Shown: one piece after another, positions 24,001-37,313 of the stretch
Numbering within the stretch: position 1 is the first letter of the stretch
How the letters are laid out: each line of letters starts with the position of its first letter
NCBI GenBank assembly: GCA_019925795.1
Contig: CM034298.1
Span: forward strand, 50,742,365 to 50,806,364
Length of the DNA stretch: 64,000 nucleotides
DNA from: Dendrobium chrysotoxum
Lineage: Eukaryota > Streptophyta > Magnoliopsida > Asparagales > Orchidaceae
Direction: 5' to 3'
The notes under the pieces: generated by a model
Databases searched by the model: none
What the model saw: the letters and a program-made list of their open reading frames with translations, nothing else
What the model was told of the DNA's origin: nothing
Made by a program: the position numbers and the translations under genes

Positions 24001-27000
24001 AATCAATCTGAGTTTTACTATAACCATTCTTATAAGTGATGAGATGCTCATCTCTTTTCTTAAATAAGGTATTAGCAATTAAAAAATCATAAGTTAAAGA
24101 AAAATCTAGTATGGTCTTACCACCTTCATTAGTCATTCCAAACCCATATCCACCATGAATGCTTTTAAAATCATTTACCTCTCTACCAACATGTCCATTT
24201 AAATCTCCTCCAATAAAAATTTTTTCTTCGAGAGGTATCTTTTGAATTAATTCTTCTAAATCTTCCCAAAATTTTAATTTTGAACACATATCCAAACCTA
24301 CTTGAGGAGCATAAGCACTTATAATATTAATAATTTTAGCATCAACAACAATCTTTAAAGCCATAATTCTATCTCCAATTCTATTAATATTTATAACATT
24401 ATCCTTCAAACTCTTATCTATAATCACGCCTACACCATTTCTAGTACGACTCTTACCTGAATACCAAACTTTAAATCCTAAACTATCAATCTCCTTAGCC
24501 TTCTCTCCAACCCATTTAGTTTCCTGAATGCACAAAATATTTATCTTCCTATGAATCATAATATCTATTAATTCCATTAATCTTCCTGTAAGGGAACCTA
24601 TATTCCAAGTTCCTATCCTAATATTAGTATCATGGACTAGCTTCTTTGCCCACATCCGTCCTTGATGTGGGAACCCTTGCCTATTTAACACTGCACCCGG
24701 GCGCCGATGCAGCGGCCCTTGCACACTTTTCACTGTATTCAGGCCATACAGTGCGTCGCTTCCAGGAAACGCCCTAGCATTAACACAATTTATTAAAGGA
24801 TTCATGTCATGGTTATTCGACAAGTTTTACGCTGGCTGTCGACTACCTAACGCAACCCTCCACTTTTCTCATCCAGGACTTGGGACCTGGCAACGGCAGT
24901 GTTGAACATCTAACATTCAACAAAATTTAATGGTAATTCATGCACCATTACCATGTTTGAGATCAACTCACGCATCATTCCTTGATCATATTTCCAATTG
25001 ACAACTGCATTACTACTTCCATGATCAAATTTATTTGATGGTAGTGGTGATTGCATAGAGACATTTAGTTGTCCTTTAGAAGACATAACTCTTCGTCCAC
25101 GGTGAACTAAATGATGTTGATATTTTATTGAGCTTAACTTTACAATGATTACATTGCACCTTTTCGCTACCATCACTTAGTTTTACTACAGTAAATTCTT
25201 GCCATACTGAAGGTGTCTTCTTTCTTTTTTTTTTTTGCAAAGTGATTTTCATTTTGATCATCTTCAACTATTATTGTTGGGCGTGACGCTGACCCTACAC
25301 TAAATTGCCTATCATGCATTGGTAGTTGTGGAAGATTGGGGATCGGCTATACGGAATTAAGCTGTTGCGGCGAATTTTCTGACATACCTTTTAAAAAAAG
25401 TATTAGATAAACATCATTCTATCAATGATAAAGTATTTGAATGTCTCATGTACTAGCAAGTAGCAAGTAACAATAAAATATAACCTAAAATTATTTAATG
25501 AGAAGGGTCATCTTAGCTTTTACATTCTTTTAAAAAAATCAACATTGAAAGATACTTACAAAAACATCTTTTTCAATCTCTTTTTGAAATAATTTAATAC
25601 GCTGCTAAAATTATTGCGTATAAAAGGACTATATGTCAAAAACCTACAATCTTAAACTATTCATCTTTAAAATTAGTACATGGACAAACTGATCAACACA
25701 ACAACAATAACAACAATAACAAGCCTTTGTCCCACTACGTGGGGTCGGCAACATGAATCCTTTTTCTCCATTGTGTCCGGTTCAAAGTCAAATTCTCGTT
25801 TAAATCTAATAGAGAAAGATCATTTCTAATATTTTCTAACCAAGTCTTTTTAGGTCTACCTCTACCTTTCTTAACATAAGTCAAATCTAATACCTCTACT
25901 TTCCTAACTGGGTCATCGGAAGGCCGCCGTTTTATGTGACCAAACCATCTAAGGCGACTCTCTCTAATCTTATCCTCCACTGGAGCTACTCCAACCTTTT
26001 CACGTATATGCTCATTTCGTATCCTGTCTCTCAGAGTAAATCCACTCATCCACCTAAGCATCCTCATCTCCGCAACACATAACTTAGTATTGTGCTTCTC
26101 TTTTAATGGCCAACATTCTGCACCATAAAGCATTGCAGGTCTCACCACCATCTTATAGAATTTTCCCTTAAGTTTAAGGGGGACTTTTCTATCACACAAC
26201 AAGCCCGATGCATTCCTCCACTTCAACCATCCAACTTGAATTCTACTGATAACATCCCCATCTATTTCACCATCACTCTGAACAATAGATCCAAGATATC
26301 TAAAACGTGTACTCTTATTAATGACTTGATCGCCCAAAGTCACAATCCCCTCACTAGGTCTATTACTGCTAAAATTACACTCCATATATTCAGTTTTAGA
26401 TCTACTCAAGCGAAAACCTTTAGACTCTAAGGTTGATCTCCAGACTTCAAGTTTACCTTCAACTCCCTCTTTAGTCTTGTCAACAAGAAGAATATCATCA
26501 GCAAAAAGCATACACCAGGGTACATCCTCTTGTAAATGTCTAGTGAGAACATCCATGACTAACGCGAAAAGATATGGGCTTAAAGCTGATCCTTGATGTA
26601 ATCCAACCGAAATAGGGAAATACTTGGTCAAACCACCTTGTGTTTGAACACAAGTAGTAGCTCCTTCATACATATCTTTAATGATTTGAATATAAGCATT
26701 ATTAACTCCTTTCTTTTCAAGAACTCTCCATAGCACTTCTCTTGGAACTTTATCATATGCTTTCTCTAAATCAATAAATATCATATGTAGATCCTCCTTA
26801 TTCTCCCTATATTTCTCCATCAAACCTCTCAATAAATGTATGGCTTCCATAGTAGACCTACCAGGCATGAATCCAAATTGATTTTGAGAAACATTAGTAT
26901 CACGCCGCAGCCTACGCTCCATAACTCGCTCCCATAGTTTTAAAGTGTGACACATTAACTTAATTCCTCTATAATTCGCACAATCTTGTGCATCACCTTT

Positions 27001-30000
27001 ATTCTTATAAATAGGAATCAATACACTCATTCTCCACGCATCTGGCATCTTTTTAGTCTTCAAAATATTATTAAAAAGTTTAGTTAGCCAAGAAATTCCT
27101 TCATCTCCTAAGCATTTCCACATTTCTATTGGGATATCATCAGGTCCAACAGCTTTTCCACACTTCATTGTCTTTAAAGCCTCTCTAACTTCGGTTTTAC
27201 TAATACGCCGATAAAAACAGAAATCTTTATTTTCATTTAGGATACTAAGGTCACTAAAGTCAATTGTATTCCTACAATCTTCATTAAAAAGTTTATCAAA
27301 ATATCTCATCCACCTTTGTTGAATATCATCTTCTAAGAAAAGTACTTTTTGATCTTCATCCTTAATACACTTCACTTGAATTAATCCAAACTGATCAACA
27401 CATGTAAGCATAATTAAAAAAAATTTCAAAACATCTCAAAATTCATGCAATAAATATAGCATTAAAAAAAAAAGAAAAGAGCTCTATCAACTTGATAAAT
27501 TTGAATAAACGCCAGTGAAAGACCAGCATATTGAAAATAACAAAAAGCAAAAAAAAATTCAAACCTTGTATTCCGGTGAATTAAGACCCTTGCAGACAAT
27601 AAAAAGAGTTCTAATAGGTGAAACAGTTTGAATACCTGCAAAGACTATGCTACTCCACAGCCAAGTGACTGAAGTGAGTTTAAAGGATTTGAAACTAATA
27701 AAAGTCATGCTACTCCACGGGTATTTCTCCAAATAAAATAAACATACAAGTAGGAAATAAACGAGCCTATAAACGCACTTCAAATGAGCCCTATTCGACC
27801 ATCTACAACCAAATAAGGAGACAATTTCAAACTTTAAACGATTGAAAACAAAGCCATCAATTCCTAAAACATATATTTTATCAACAAGCAACCAAATGAG
27901 CCCTAATCGTGAAAGAAAACCGGCTCGTGCATGCACAATTCTACCTAGAGTTCATGTAGAAAAAAAATAATGCGTCCGACCTTCGAAATGCACGAAACAA
28001 AGGCGAATAAGTGAAATAGTTTGAAACAAAAGAAAAAAAAAACATAGCTTACTTGAAGAATATGGTAAGGGAGGAAGACGCTGTTGCACGCACGAGCAAA
28101 AATGTACTTCAGCTGCAGTAGTTTGAGGGGTGTAACTCGAGCAGAAGAGACTAGGGTTTTAGCCTTTAGCCCTTTCGGAATCAGCGGCTTAGACGAATTG
28201 AGATATGCGAACTCCCTCTTCCAGCGAACTGGGCCAAATAGCAGAAGAGATTAAGGTTTCACATAATATTTGAGAATAAAAAATATATATTATTAAAATA
28301 AAATTAACTTTAATTAAATTATACATAATAATATTATTAATTAATAGATATTTATTAATCAATAATTATCATATTTTTAAATTATAATACAACAACAACA
28401 ACAACATCAAGCCTTTATCCCACTACGTGGGGTCGGCTACATGAATCCTTTTTCTCCATTGTGTCCTATTAAAAGTCAAATTCTCGTTTAAATCTAATAA
28501 AGAAAGATCATTTCTAATATTTTCTAACCAAGTCTTTCTAGGTCTACCTCTACCTTTCTTAACATAAGTCAAATCTAAGACCTCTACTTTCCTAACCGGG
28601 TCATCGGGAGGCCGCCATTTTACGTGACCAAACCATCTAAGGCGACTCTCTCTAATCTTATCTTCCACTGGAGCTACTCCAACCTTTTCACGAATATGCT
28701 CATTTCGTATCCTATCTCTAAGGGTAAAGCCACTCATCCACCTGAGCATCCTCATCTCTGCAACACTTAACTTAGAATTATGCTTCTCTTTTAATGGCCA
28801 ACATTCAGCACCATAAAGCATTGCAGGTCTCACCACCATCTTATAGAATTTTCCCTTAAGTTTGAGGGGTACTTTTCTATCACACAATAAGCCCGATGCA
28901 TTCCTCCACTTCAACCATCCAACTTGGATTCTGCTGATAATATCCCCATCTATATCACCATCACTCTGAACAATAGATCCAAGATATCTAAAACGTGTAC
29001 TCTTATTAATGACTTGATCGGCCAAAGTCACAATGCCCTCACTAGGTCTATTATTACTAAAATTACACTCCATATATTCCGTTTTAGATCTACTCAAGCG
29101 AAAACCTTTAGACTCTAAGGTTGACCTCCACAATTATTATTTTTAAATTATAATAAATATAAATATTTATTTCAGATTTTTATCATTTAATGGGACTTAA
29201 TTAATATTCATATCAAATATTAATCAAATTTTCTCACTAGCTCCATATCAAACATGAATCGAACTTCTTATCGAGCTCTTAATGAGCTTTTTATCGAGCT
29301 TCTTATCGAGCATGTTCACAAAACTTTAACGATATCGTTCATGAACATAAGTGAGCCGAACATATAGTTGTTCATGCTTGTTTATTAAAGCATCGAGTAT
29401 TTTAAAAAATGTTCATTACCTAATTAAACGATCACGAACGAGCTACAATCGAGCTGAGTCGATCACGAACGAGCTACAATCGAGCTGAGTCTCGAGTAGC
29501 TTGTCGAACGCTCAGTTCGTTTACAGCCCTACATGTTATGCTTGCATGCAAAGGAAAATTGATGATCCACATATCAAAAGTTATCAATCAATCTAAGGAT
29601 TCACTCTCTTCAAATGAAAAATGTCATCATAGTTTTTAAACCCAATAGATAATGCAATGATCATAAATATCCAACAGTTTCTTCAATGATTTGGAATCAA
29701 ATAAATTTTCACAAAATTTGATTTCTAACATATAACCTTTTTACCAAAATCAAGAGTACTAAGCTAACAATAATAAATTATTTAGAATAAATATATATGA
29801 AATTATTGAGGAAAGAAGAAACCAGATTGCATAGAAACTCCTTTTTGGGTTCTTTTTTTAAAATTAATTTTTAATAATATTTCTTTTTACTGGTGATCTG
29901 AGACAATTTAAAAACAAATTAAAGTTATGAATCTCTTATAATTTTTTCTCTTCAATGCTTCTTTTCAATATACATAGCAACACATCATATAATTTATAAT

Positions 30001-33000
30001 GCAAATCAAAATAAGGATTTTTTTTTTTAAATATGATTCTTTATAATTTTTGAAGTGTTAATTTTCAGTATTCGTAGGAGCATATCATTAAATTGATGGT
30101 GCGAGTAAAAGCAATGATTTTGTTCATTTTTTTAGATATGATTTTTTTAAATAAATTTTTTTGATCTTTTTCATTTTCAGGAGACGCATCTTCCTTTCAT
30201 GTGTTTTAAGCACTGTTTAAAATTGCGCAATAAGAGGCGCGCCTTGAGGCGCGCCTCTGCGCAATTCTGGTCCTGGGCGCCTCATTGCTTAAGCAATTGG
30301 AGGAATTGGTGAGGCTTACGCCTCACTGGCTCTGAGGCGCGCCTCAGAGGCGCAATTGCGCAATTCTTAGTGAGGCGTAAGCCTCACCAAAACCGGTCCC
30401 ACTCACTTAAGTGAGTAATAAAAAAAAAAACCCTCACAACTCTCTCTCCCCCATCCCGACCCCAGCTTCCGTTTCCGCCAGATCCCGCAAGAAACCACTC
30501 GTCACCTCTCGGCCAGCCGATCCCGCCGCCTCTCCCGCCGGCGCCGCCTCACGCCGGTGAGCAAAGACTGTCCGACCGCCCTCTACGACAACTCCTCTAC
30601 GCATTTTAGGTATTTTTTTTGAGTATAAGGGAAGATTTTTCAAGTTATAGGAAATCTAGGGTTTTTAATATTTTGAAAATTTTTGGTTTGTTTTCCCTTT
30701 TTTGCATTAGGAAACATGGTTAGAGGTAAGGAAAAGACAAATACGTCATTGCGGCGTGATCCTTCTTGGAAATATAGTGTGCAAGTTGATGTAGGAGGCG
30801 GCGAGAAAATCTATGTGTATTTAAAATGTAATTTTTGTGACAAGGTGGTGAAGGGAGGAGTTACTCGCATGAAGGAACACTTATCCGGTTCACATAAGAA
30901 TGTAGTACCTTGTGCGAATGTACCGGATAAGGTGAAGGAGGAAATTATTGCTTACATGAAGAAGAGTACCACGGCTAAACATCTACAACAGGAGCAATTT
31001 GATGAAAGGGTCGAACAAGGTTCTTATTTCGGAAGCGAGAGTGGAAAGGGATCTTCCTCCACTATACATAATAGAGGTGTGCGGGGTCCTATGGATCAAT
31101 ACATGATAAATCCAGGAGAGGATAGAGCAGAAGCACAGATGATGCCTGCAGCTGGTACCAGAGAGGGTCGATGTCAGGTATGCATGGATATTGGCAGATT
31201 TTTTTTTTTGAGAATGCCATACTTTTAATGTTGCAACGTCACCTGCCTACTTCAATATGTTGCGATCTGTTGGGTTGTACGGGAGAGGGTTGAAGGCACC
31301 ATCCATGTATGAGTTGAGAACATGGATTTTGAAGGAGTTGCAAAACACAGAGCAGAGTATAGATGAGATTAAACGGACCTGGACTGAGACTGGTGTTACT
31401 ATTATGTCAGATGGATGGTCTGACATGAAGAGCAGGAGCTTGATTAATATCCTTGTAAATAATCCCTATGGCACAGTATTTTTACGATCAGTTGAAGTTT
31501 CAAATCAAGTTAAAAATGCGGAATTCATTTTCACTTTACTTGATTGGGTTGTTGAGGAGCTTGGGGAGCAATTGGTGGTTCAGGTTGTGACTGACAATGC
31601 CAGTGCATACAAAGCAGCAGGCCACATGTTGATGGAGAAGAGGAAACACCTCTATTGAACCCCCTGTGCAGCACACTGTATCGATCTCATATTAGAGGCA
31701 CTTGGTGATTTACCTCAACACAAGAGCGCCCTCTCTAGGGCGAAGAAGATCACAAAGTTCATCTACAACCATTCATGGGTCTTAGCCTTAATGAGAAAGT
31801 TCTCAAAGAAGGAAATCATTCGCCCTGCTACCACTAGGTTCGTTACTACATTTGTACACTGCAAAATTGCAAATCTATTTCAATTCCTAATGCAACTTTA
31901 TTCTACAGGTTTGCCACATCTTATTTGACACTGCAGAGCCTACTCGATGTGAGACAACCTCTAGAATCAATGTTTACATCGACACAATGGCTTAATTCAG
32001 CATGGGGCAATAAAACTGAGGGGAAGGAAATAAGAAGGATAATTCTAAATAATAAGTTTTGGGCAACTGTGACCTATGCCATATTGAGCACAAGACCTTT
32101 GGTTCAGGTATTACGTTATAGAGAGATTTGGGATATCATTGATGCTCGGTGGGAGGTCCAGTTACACCGTCATCTACATGCAGCGGCGTATTATCTCAAT
32201 CCTCAATTTCAGTATTCAGAGAGGAAATCCACAAATCCAGAAGTGAAGCTAGGTTTGTATCATTGCATGGAGCGATTAATACCGGACCTGAATGTTAGGG
32301 AGATTGCTGATTTACAGCTTGTTTTATTTCGGAATAGGGAGGGATTCTTTGGTTTGCAAGCAGCCAAATCTACCATTGCGAAACGCTCACTAGGTATAAT
32401 TATTTTTTGCAAATTATCTATATAATCATAACACTTTAATATCACCTGATTATCCCTTTTCCTCTTGAAAATAGTTGAATGGTGGATCCAATTTGGTGAT
32501 TCCACCCCTGAGTTACAGAGTTTTGCTGTTAGAGTTTTGGGTCTCACTTGTTCTTCCTCTGGGTGTGAGCAGAATTGGAGCACGTATAGTCAAGTGCAAA
32601 CTAAGAGAAGAAATCGCCTCTCAATACTCAGAATGAACTCCCTTGTGTACATTATGCACAACAAGAGGTTGAGAGATAGAAGGATAAGGAACAAGGGGTT
32701 AAAGGATGATGAGGACCCTTTGGTGTGTGAAGATGTAGCTTCTGATAATGAGTGGTTCATAGATGATGAGACAGATTTGCCATTATCAGACTTGCAACTA
32801 GAGGACCTAAGTGTGGATGTCTTAAGGGGCGAAGCAGATCAAGTGGGGACACCACATACATCTACTAGTTCTGCAGCACAACAATCAAGTAAAGGTATGT
32901 CACAATTTATTTTGTGCAATTACATTATATATATATATATGCAATTAGCATTACATTAATCATTCTTATTTAACAGGGAAGAGAAAAATGGATAACATTG

Positions 33001-36000
33001 AAGATGATGAAGATTTGGCATTCATAGATACAATTGGAGAAGAAGATTCCCTTGATAACCAATTTAGTGAATAACATTGAAGAATGATGAGATTAGATGT
33101 TCTTTGTTATTTGTATTTTGAGAGTTTTGATAGACTTATATTTTGTAGTTCTGTATTTTGAATTATGCTATGAGATGCATCTATTTTATTGTCTTCCACT
33201 AATTTCAATTGTTATTTAGTTGTTTTTATAGTATGATAGTCTCCAACTGTTATATACCTGCTTAAATAGTTAAATTCTCATTTACGCAATTCTTTGTCCG
33301 TGAGGCTTACGCCTCACACCGCCTCGAGGCTTACGCCTCGCCTCACGGACGAAAAACGCCTCGAGGCTTATTTACGCAATTTTAAACCTTGGTTTTAAGT
33401 CATAAAATCATCAAACAACGAGGCAAAGGACTTGGGAGGAGGGTTATCAGGCTATGGTTAATTTAGTTTTAGTAAGCCAGTTACCAAAAACATATTACAT
33501 GTCTTAATATTTAAATTTGAAATATTTATTCACGGGGATAGAGAAAAATTTGAAACCCATAAAACAACTAAAAGCGTTATTGCTATTTATTTATTATTTT
33601 TTTTAAACGTTCATTTGTGAATGACTTACCTTATTAAGTAAAGATGTTATTTCTGTTGAATAGATCTAACATCTCATTAAACGTTTAATAAGTTTGAATA
33701 GAAAATGAGGATTCATAAAGCCACCTCAATAGTTTGGATAATGCCATTGTAGATTATGATGATAGCAAATTTTATTAAAATATCTAGTAAATTATTTAAA
33801 TGGATGGTCCAGATTATCTTTTTAATATGCAGGGTTGAACATATCCTTAGTTGGAATAACAAATTTCTTTTTAATAGAAATATAGATCACTGTTTCATTG
33901 ACCAAATTTGGCAAAAGTAACACTTTCTTTACTCAGTTTTGTTTTTGTACCACTTTTGATATTTGAACTGGTCAATTGGCTCAATGCGGCTACCCAATCA
34001 ATATTCAATATTCATAATTGTCATATAAATATATTATAAATAAGCATACTTAATCCTGTCATGAAATATTTATTTGTTTTTTAAGGTTGAGCAAACTAGG
34101 ACAATTCCGTTAGAACCAAAAACATGAGCAAACCAACTTTAACATTTTGAATGTTGGTCCCCATCAGAATGCACGACATTCAAAGGTTAGGATGCAGAAA
34201 CTGAGGATAAGCTGGACATATCAGCAAGTTTTCAAAACCTGTCCCATTTCATATATCGCAAACAAAGCGTGCTCTAATCCATTAATCACAGCTTATTTTA
34301 CAGTATCTGTTGTACTGAAGAATGCAACCTAAAATGCAGCTGCTTTAGTTATCTATTCTACCGAATAATGCAATGCAAAATACACTTGTGATGAGCTAAA
34401 TATGCAGCAGCATGCCCTTTTCAATATCTGGGATCAATTATGCAAAATAACAAAAGATAGGGTTACAACTGCAGTTGTGTAGTTTTAAGAGGAGTAATGA
34501 TGTTCTTACCGTTGCATCGTGATGGGCATGACAAAATAGAATGCTTAGGTGGAATGGAGAATGGAGGGACTAATATATGCTAATACTTTTTGAAGAGTGA
34601 ACAATTATGTGTGGTTTTGGAGTTGTTGCGCATTGGCCAATGGAGTTTGGCTCCATCAAGTGCATGAACTGGATGTATTTGCTTGATTTAGTCTGATGAA
34701 GAGATGGAAGTATTGCTCAACAGTAAGCCTGCTCCGGCTTCCTACTAAATATCTTCCTAGACTTTTTTATTCTTTTTTGATCGTTTCCTTTTATGTTTAT
34801 GCTTTTAGCCCCTGCTCATATGTCCCAGGTTTCTCTGCATTGCTATTTTGTTTATTATGTGAACATGGCTGCTGATCTACTACTCGAGATATAGCTGAGA
34901 ATCGTTAAAAGTTAAAAAGCAGTTCTGCAACTTCTGTTCCTACTGTGAGAATTGTTTTGTTTAAAGAGCCCAAGGCCCTCGCTAGTTTTATGATATTGTG
35001 TATGTTTTTTTTTATTTGAACTTGTGACACTCAAAATATGCTAAAACTGAAGTGGTGAATTTGAATATTGGATAGCTTGGCTTCTCATTGGGATCAAGGC
35101 TCATCAAGGATGTGTGTGTGTGTGTGTGTTTTTTTTTTTTCTCTCTTTTTGTATTTATCTTCCAACTGATTTGCAATATTTATTGTTTCAGCTTCATGTC
35201 TAATATGTAGAGTTATTAAATGTTCAGTATAGTTAAGCCATGCAATGATGCGTATTATAACCCTATCTAACGTCACTTGGGAGTTGTATTTGAATCATAA
35301 TTTACTGGCACATTAATTTACAAGTGAATTTACTGCAGTTTGAAGCTAAAGAACAACGACTAAGATTTGCAGGCTCCAGTCCGTCGAGTTCTTATGCAAC
35401 AAAGGAGGTACTATATTATTCAGTAAAGCATGATCTTACTGATCTTTGGTTAGAAGGCTATCTTGTAAGTTGATATGCCTGAATCTTTGTTTCAGGACAT
35501 CATGAGAATCTTTAAAAGGAGAGGTGGGAATGATAATAAGGACTTACCACATTATGAATGGTTAAACACTGTTCAGTACGAACCAGATGTTATATCAATG
35601 TCATTTATTCCAATTACTTCTCTCTTGAATGGAGTTCCTGGCAGTGGTTTCTTGAGCCATGCCATCAATCTATACTTGCGCTGTAAGTATGAAATTGCAC
35701 TTTCCTTTTACTGCAGTGCTGATATTTTTCACATGTTTATTAAGATTTTATTTTTACTCATTGTTTATTGGTACTGTAGGAAATTGAAAAAGTTATTGAC
35801 AATTTAAAATACTTTATCTTCTATCATAAAAAATTGGTATGTTTCGCTTATGTTTTTCCTTTAAAAGAAGCAGATGAAGAAGTTCTTTTGCTTGAAGCCT
35901 CCTGCATCACAATAAACACCATGCAATTCATTGAAGAGTTAAACTAGCTGATTGCATAGGCTTTATATTTGCGTGCAAATTAAGGGAAAGTAGTGATATT

Positions 36001-36695
36001 TGGTTTGAAGTTTTTTATGAGTATATAAAAAAATACGAACTTTTGAGAAAATGATTATAAGAAATGAAATTACAAAAAAAAAAAAAAACAAATGCTAGAG
36101 CATTTTTATAATTTTATCATTTATTGAAGAATATTGAAGTGAAGTGAATGTGAAAGTAATAAAAACTTATGGCATATTACATGAAGCATTTTCTTCAATT
36201 CAAATAAGTTTGCAAAAACATCAAGAAAATTTGAATGCAATGGTTGAAATATGAGAAAGAAAAGTACATTTAGTGTCAGACCAGTGTTAAAAAATGTCGA
36301 TACTGCCAAGTTGTCCAGGATGAGGATTGAAATAAAGAAATTTAACAATATATGTATCATAAGCTCAATTACATGAAATTATCGAACTATGATGGGAGCA
36401 AATGCTAAAGGCTATTTTAAGTGTGACTAAATGCCACTTACAAGGAAAAATGAAATCATAAAAAATTTTGAACTTGTAGATAATAGCAATAACAGATAGT
36501 GTTTGGAATTCATTTCGATGGAGACGATTACAATTATGAAATGTCAATCAGTGCCTAAAAAGTTAAAATAACATAAAAAAGGGAATCGCTCTGAAATTTT
36601 TAGAAGGAATATGAATATAAAATTAAAGTTAAACAGAAAATGCAAGTGTTATTTTTCTCAGGAGTACTTCTGTAGAATTTAGCAAAATAAACAAG

Positions 36696-36735
<40 letters not shown>

Positions 36736-37235
36736 AGAAGCATGTAGAGATACTCGCTTCATGTAATATGGTAAGAAATATTAAAAAAGTAAATATTATA
36801 ATTATGTTAATAAAATTTGTGCCACATGCCAATTTTCTTTTGTTGCATTTATTTATCTCAAAAAATTGAGTTGAACTTCATGAGAAAAAGTCTAGAGTAA
36901 TCATTGTCTTGCACTCTGCTCCTCCTAAATGTCATCTGGAATGAGCACTTCAATCAGCATTTCCCACTTTGTCGGCTGAATCCAATTCCATGTTGAGGAA
37001 AATGTTGTCTTCGATGTCTAGCTTTTGGACACTGTCTCTATGCCAGTTGCTTGCATCATTGTCAATGATATAGATTACCAATGGTTACTCATCTTTGGAT
37101 CTAATGGGAAGCTGCTGAAGCCGGAGAGAGCTTTACTTGTCTTAATTAAGCTATTATATATATGACAATCCTGTCTAAAATCTAAAGATAAAAAAAAAGG
37201 CTGAGAATGGGATTTCTCCCATTGGGTGCAAACGT

Positions 37236-37313
<78 letters not shown>

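Larger units (their letters stand above)
20150..25267 (-). pseudogene. hAT-A transposase (zf-BED / RICESLEEPER-like), broken by stops, frameshifts and a LINE
   Basis: Segments on the - strand in order: a zf-BED part (25267-24916: TPSVWQEFTVV, KVQCNHCKVKLNK, with a frameshift after it); then ELISNMVMVHELPLNFVEC-stop-MFNTRM; a catalytic-core region (21735-21136: LKNLLDTISRVSGI, TCHFVDADWNLQKRVL, VVIITMDKAA, FHVRCCAHILNLLVQD); 21128-20940 (CVTRWNATYQML); and a C-terminal dimerisation region (20605 to about 20150: NPIVQFNCLEWWKANYLKYH, then out of frame SSEATFNADGRVID). The family cuts and pastes hAT DNA with 8-bp target duplications. The stop in VEC-stop-MFN lies within the LINE target duplication, so it predates the LINE. 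A small direct repeat of the ITMDKAA codons is present near 21390. Confidence 0.85.
19845..29531 (-). mobile_element. hAT-A transposon, rearranged, with three RTE LINE insertions
   Basis: The right end is at 29531 (...TTCGTTTACAGCCCTA), followed by CATGTTAT. The matching end at about 19845-19932 reads ...GGTTCGTTTACAACCCTA followed by ATAACATG. The two ends are in the same orientation, and their 8-bp neighbours are reverse complements of each other, so the left end has been inverted relative to an ordinary hAT insertion. Between them lies a - strand hAT transposase pseudogene (about 20150-25267). GCTCG/CGAGC-rich subterminal DNA fills 29210-29531. RTE LINEs at 21757-24898, 25701-27386 and 28390-29137 were inserted later. 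The left interior boundary (19845) is approximate. Confidence 0.7.
30211..33391 (+). mobile_element. hAT-B transposon with intact ends and 8-bp target duplication
   Basis: Termini are CACTGTTTAAAATTGCGCAA (30211) and, on the other strand from 33391, CAAGGTTTAAAATTGCGTAA. Flanks are GTTTTAAG on both sides (30203-30210 and 33392-33399), a perfect 8-bp hAT target duplication. Both subterminal regions are packed with palindromes of the types GAGGCGCGCCTC and GAGGC(T/G)TA(C/A)GCCTC. The transposase frame inside is damaged. 3181 bp long, inserted in the MACPF intron in the sense orientation. Confidence 0.95.

Noticed and set aside
22277..29118. 64-codon + strand frames at 22277, 26236 and 28924
   Set aside because: They are the antisense of the same stretch of the three LINE copies and repeat because the LINE repeats.
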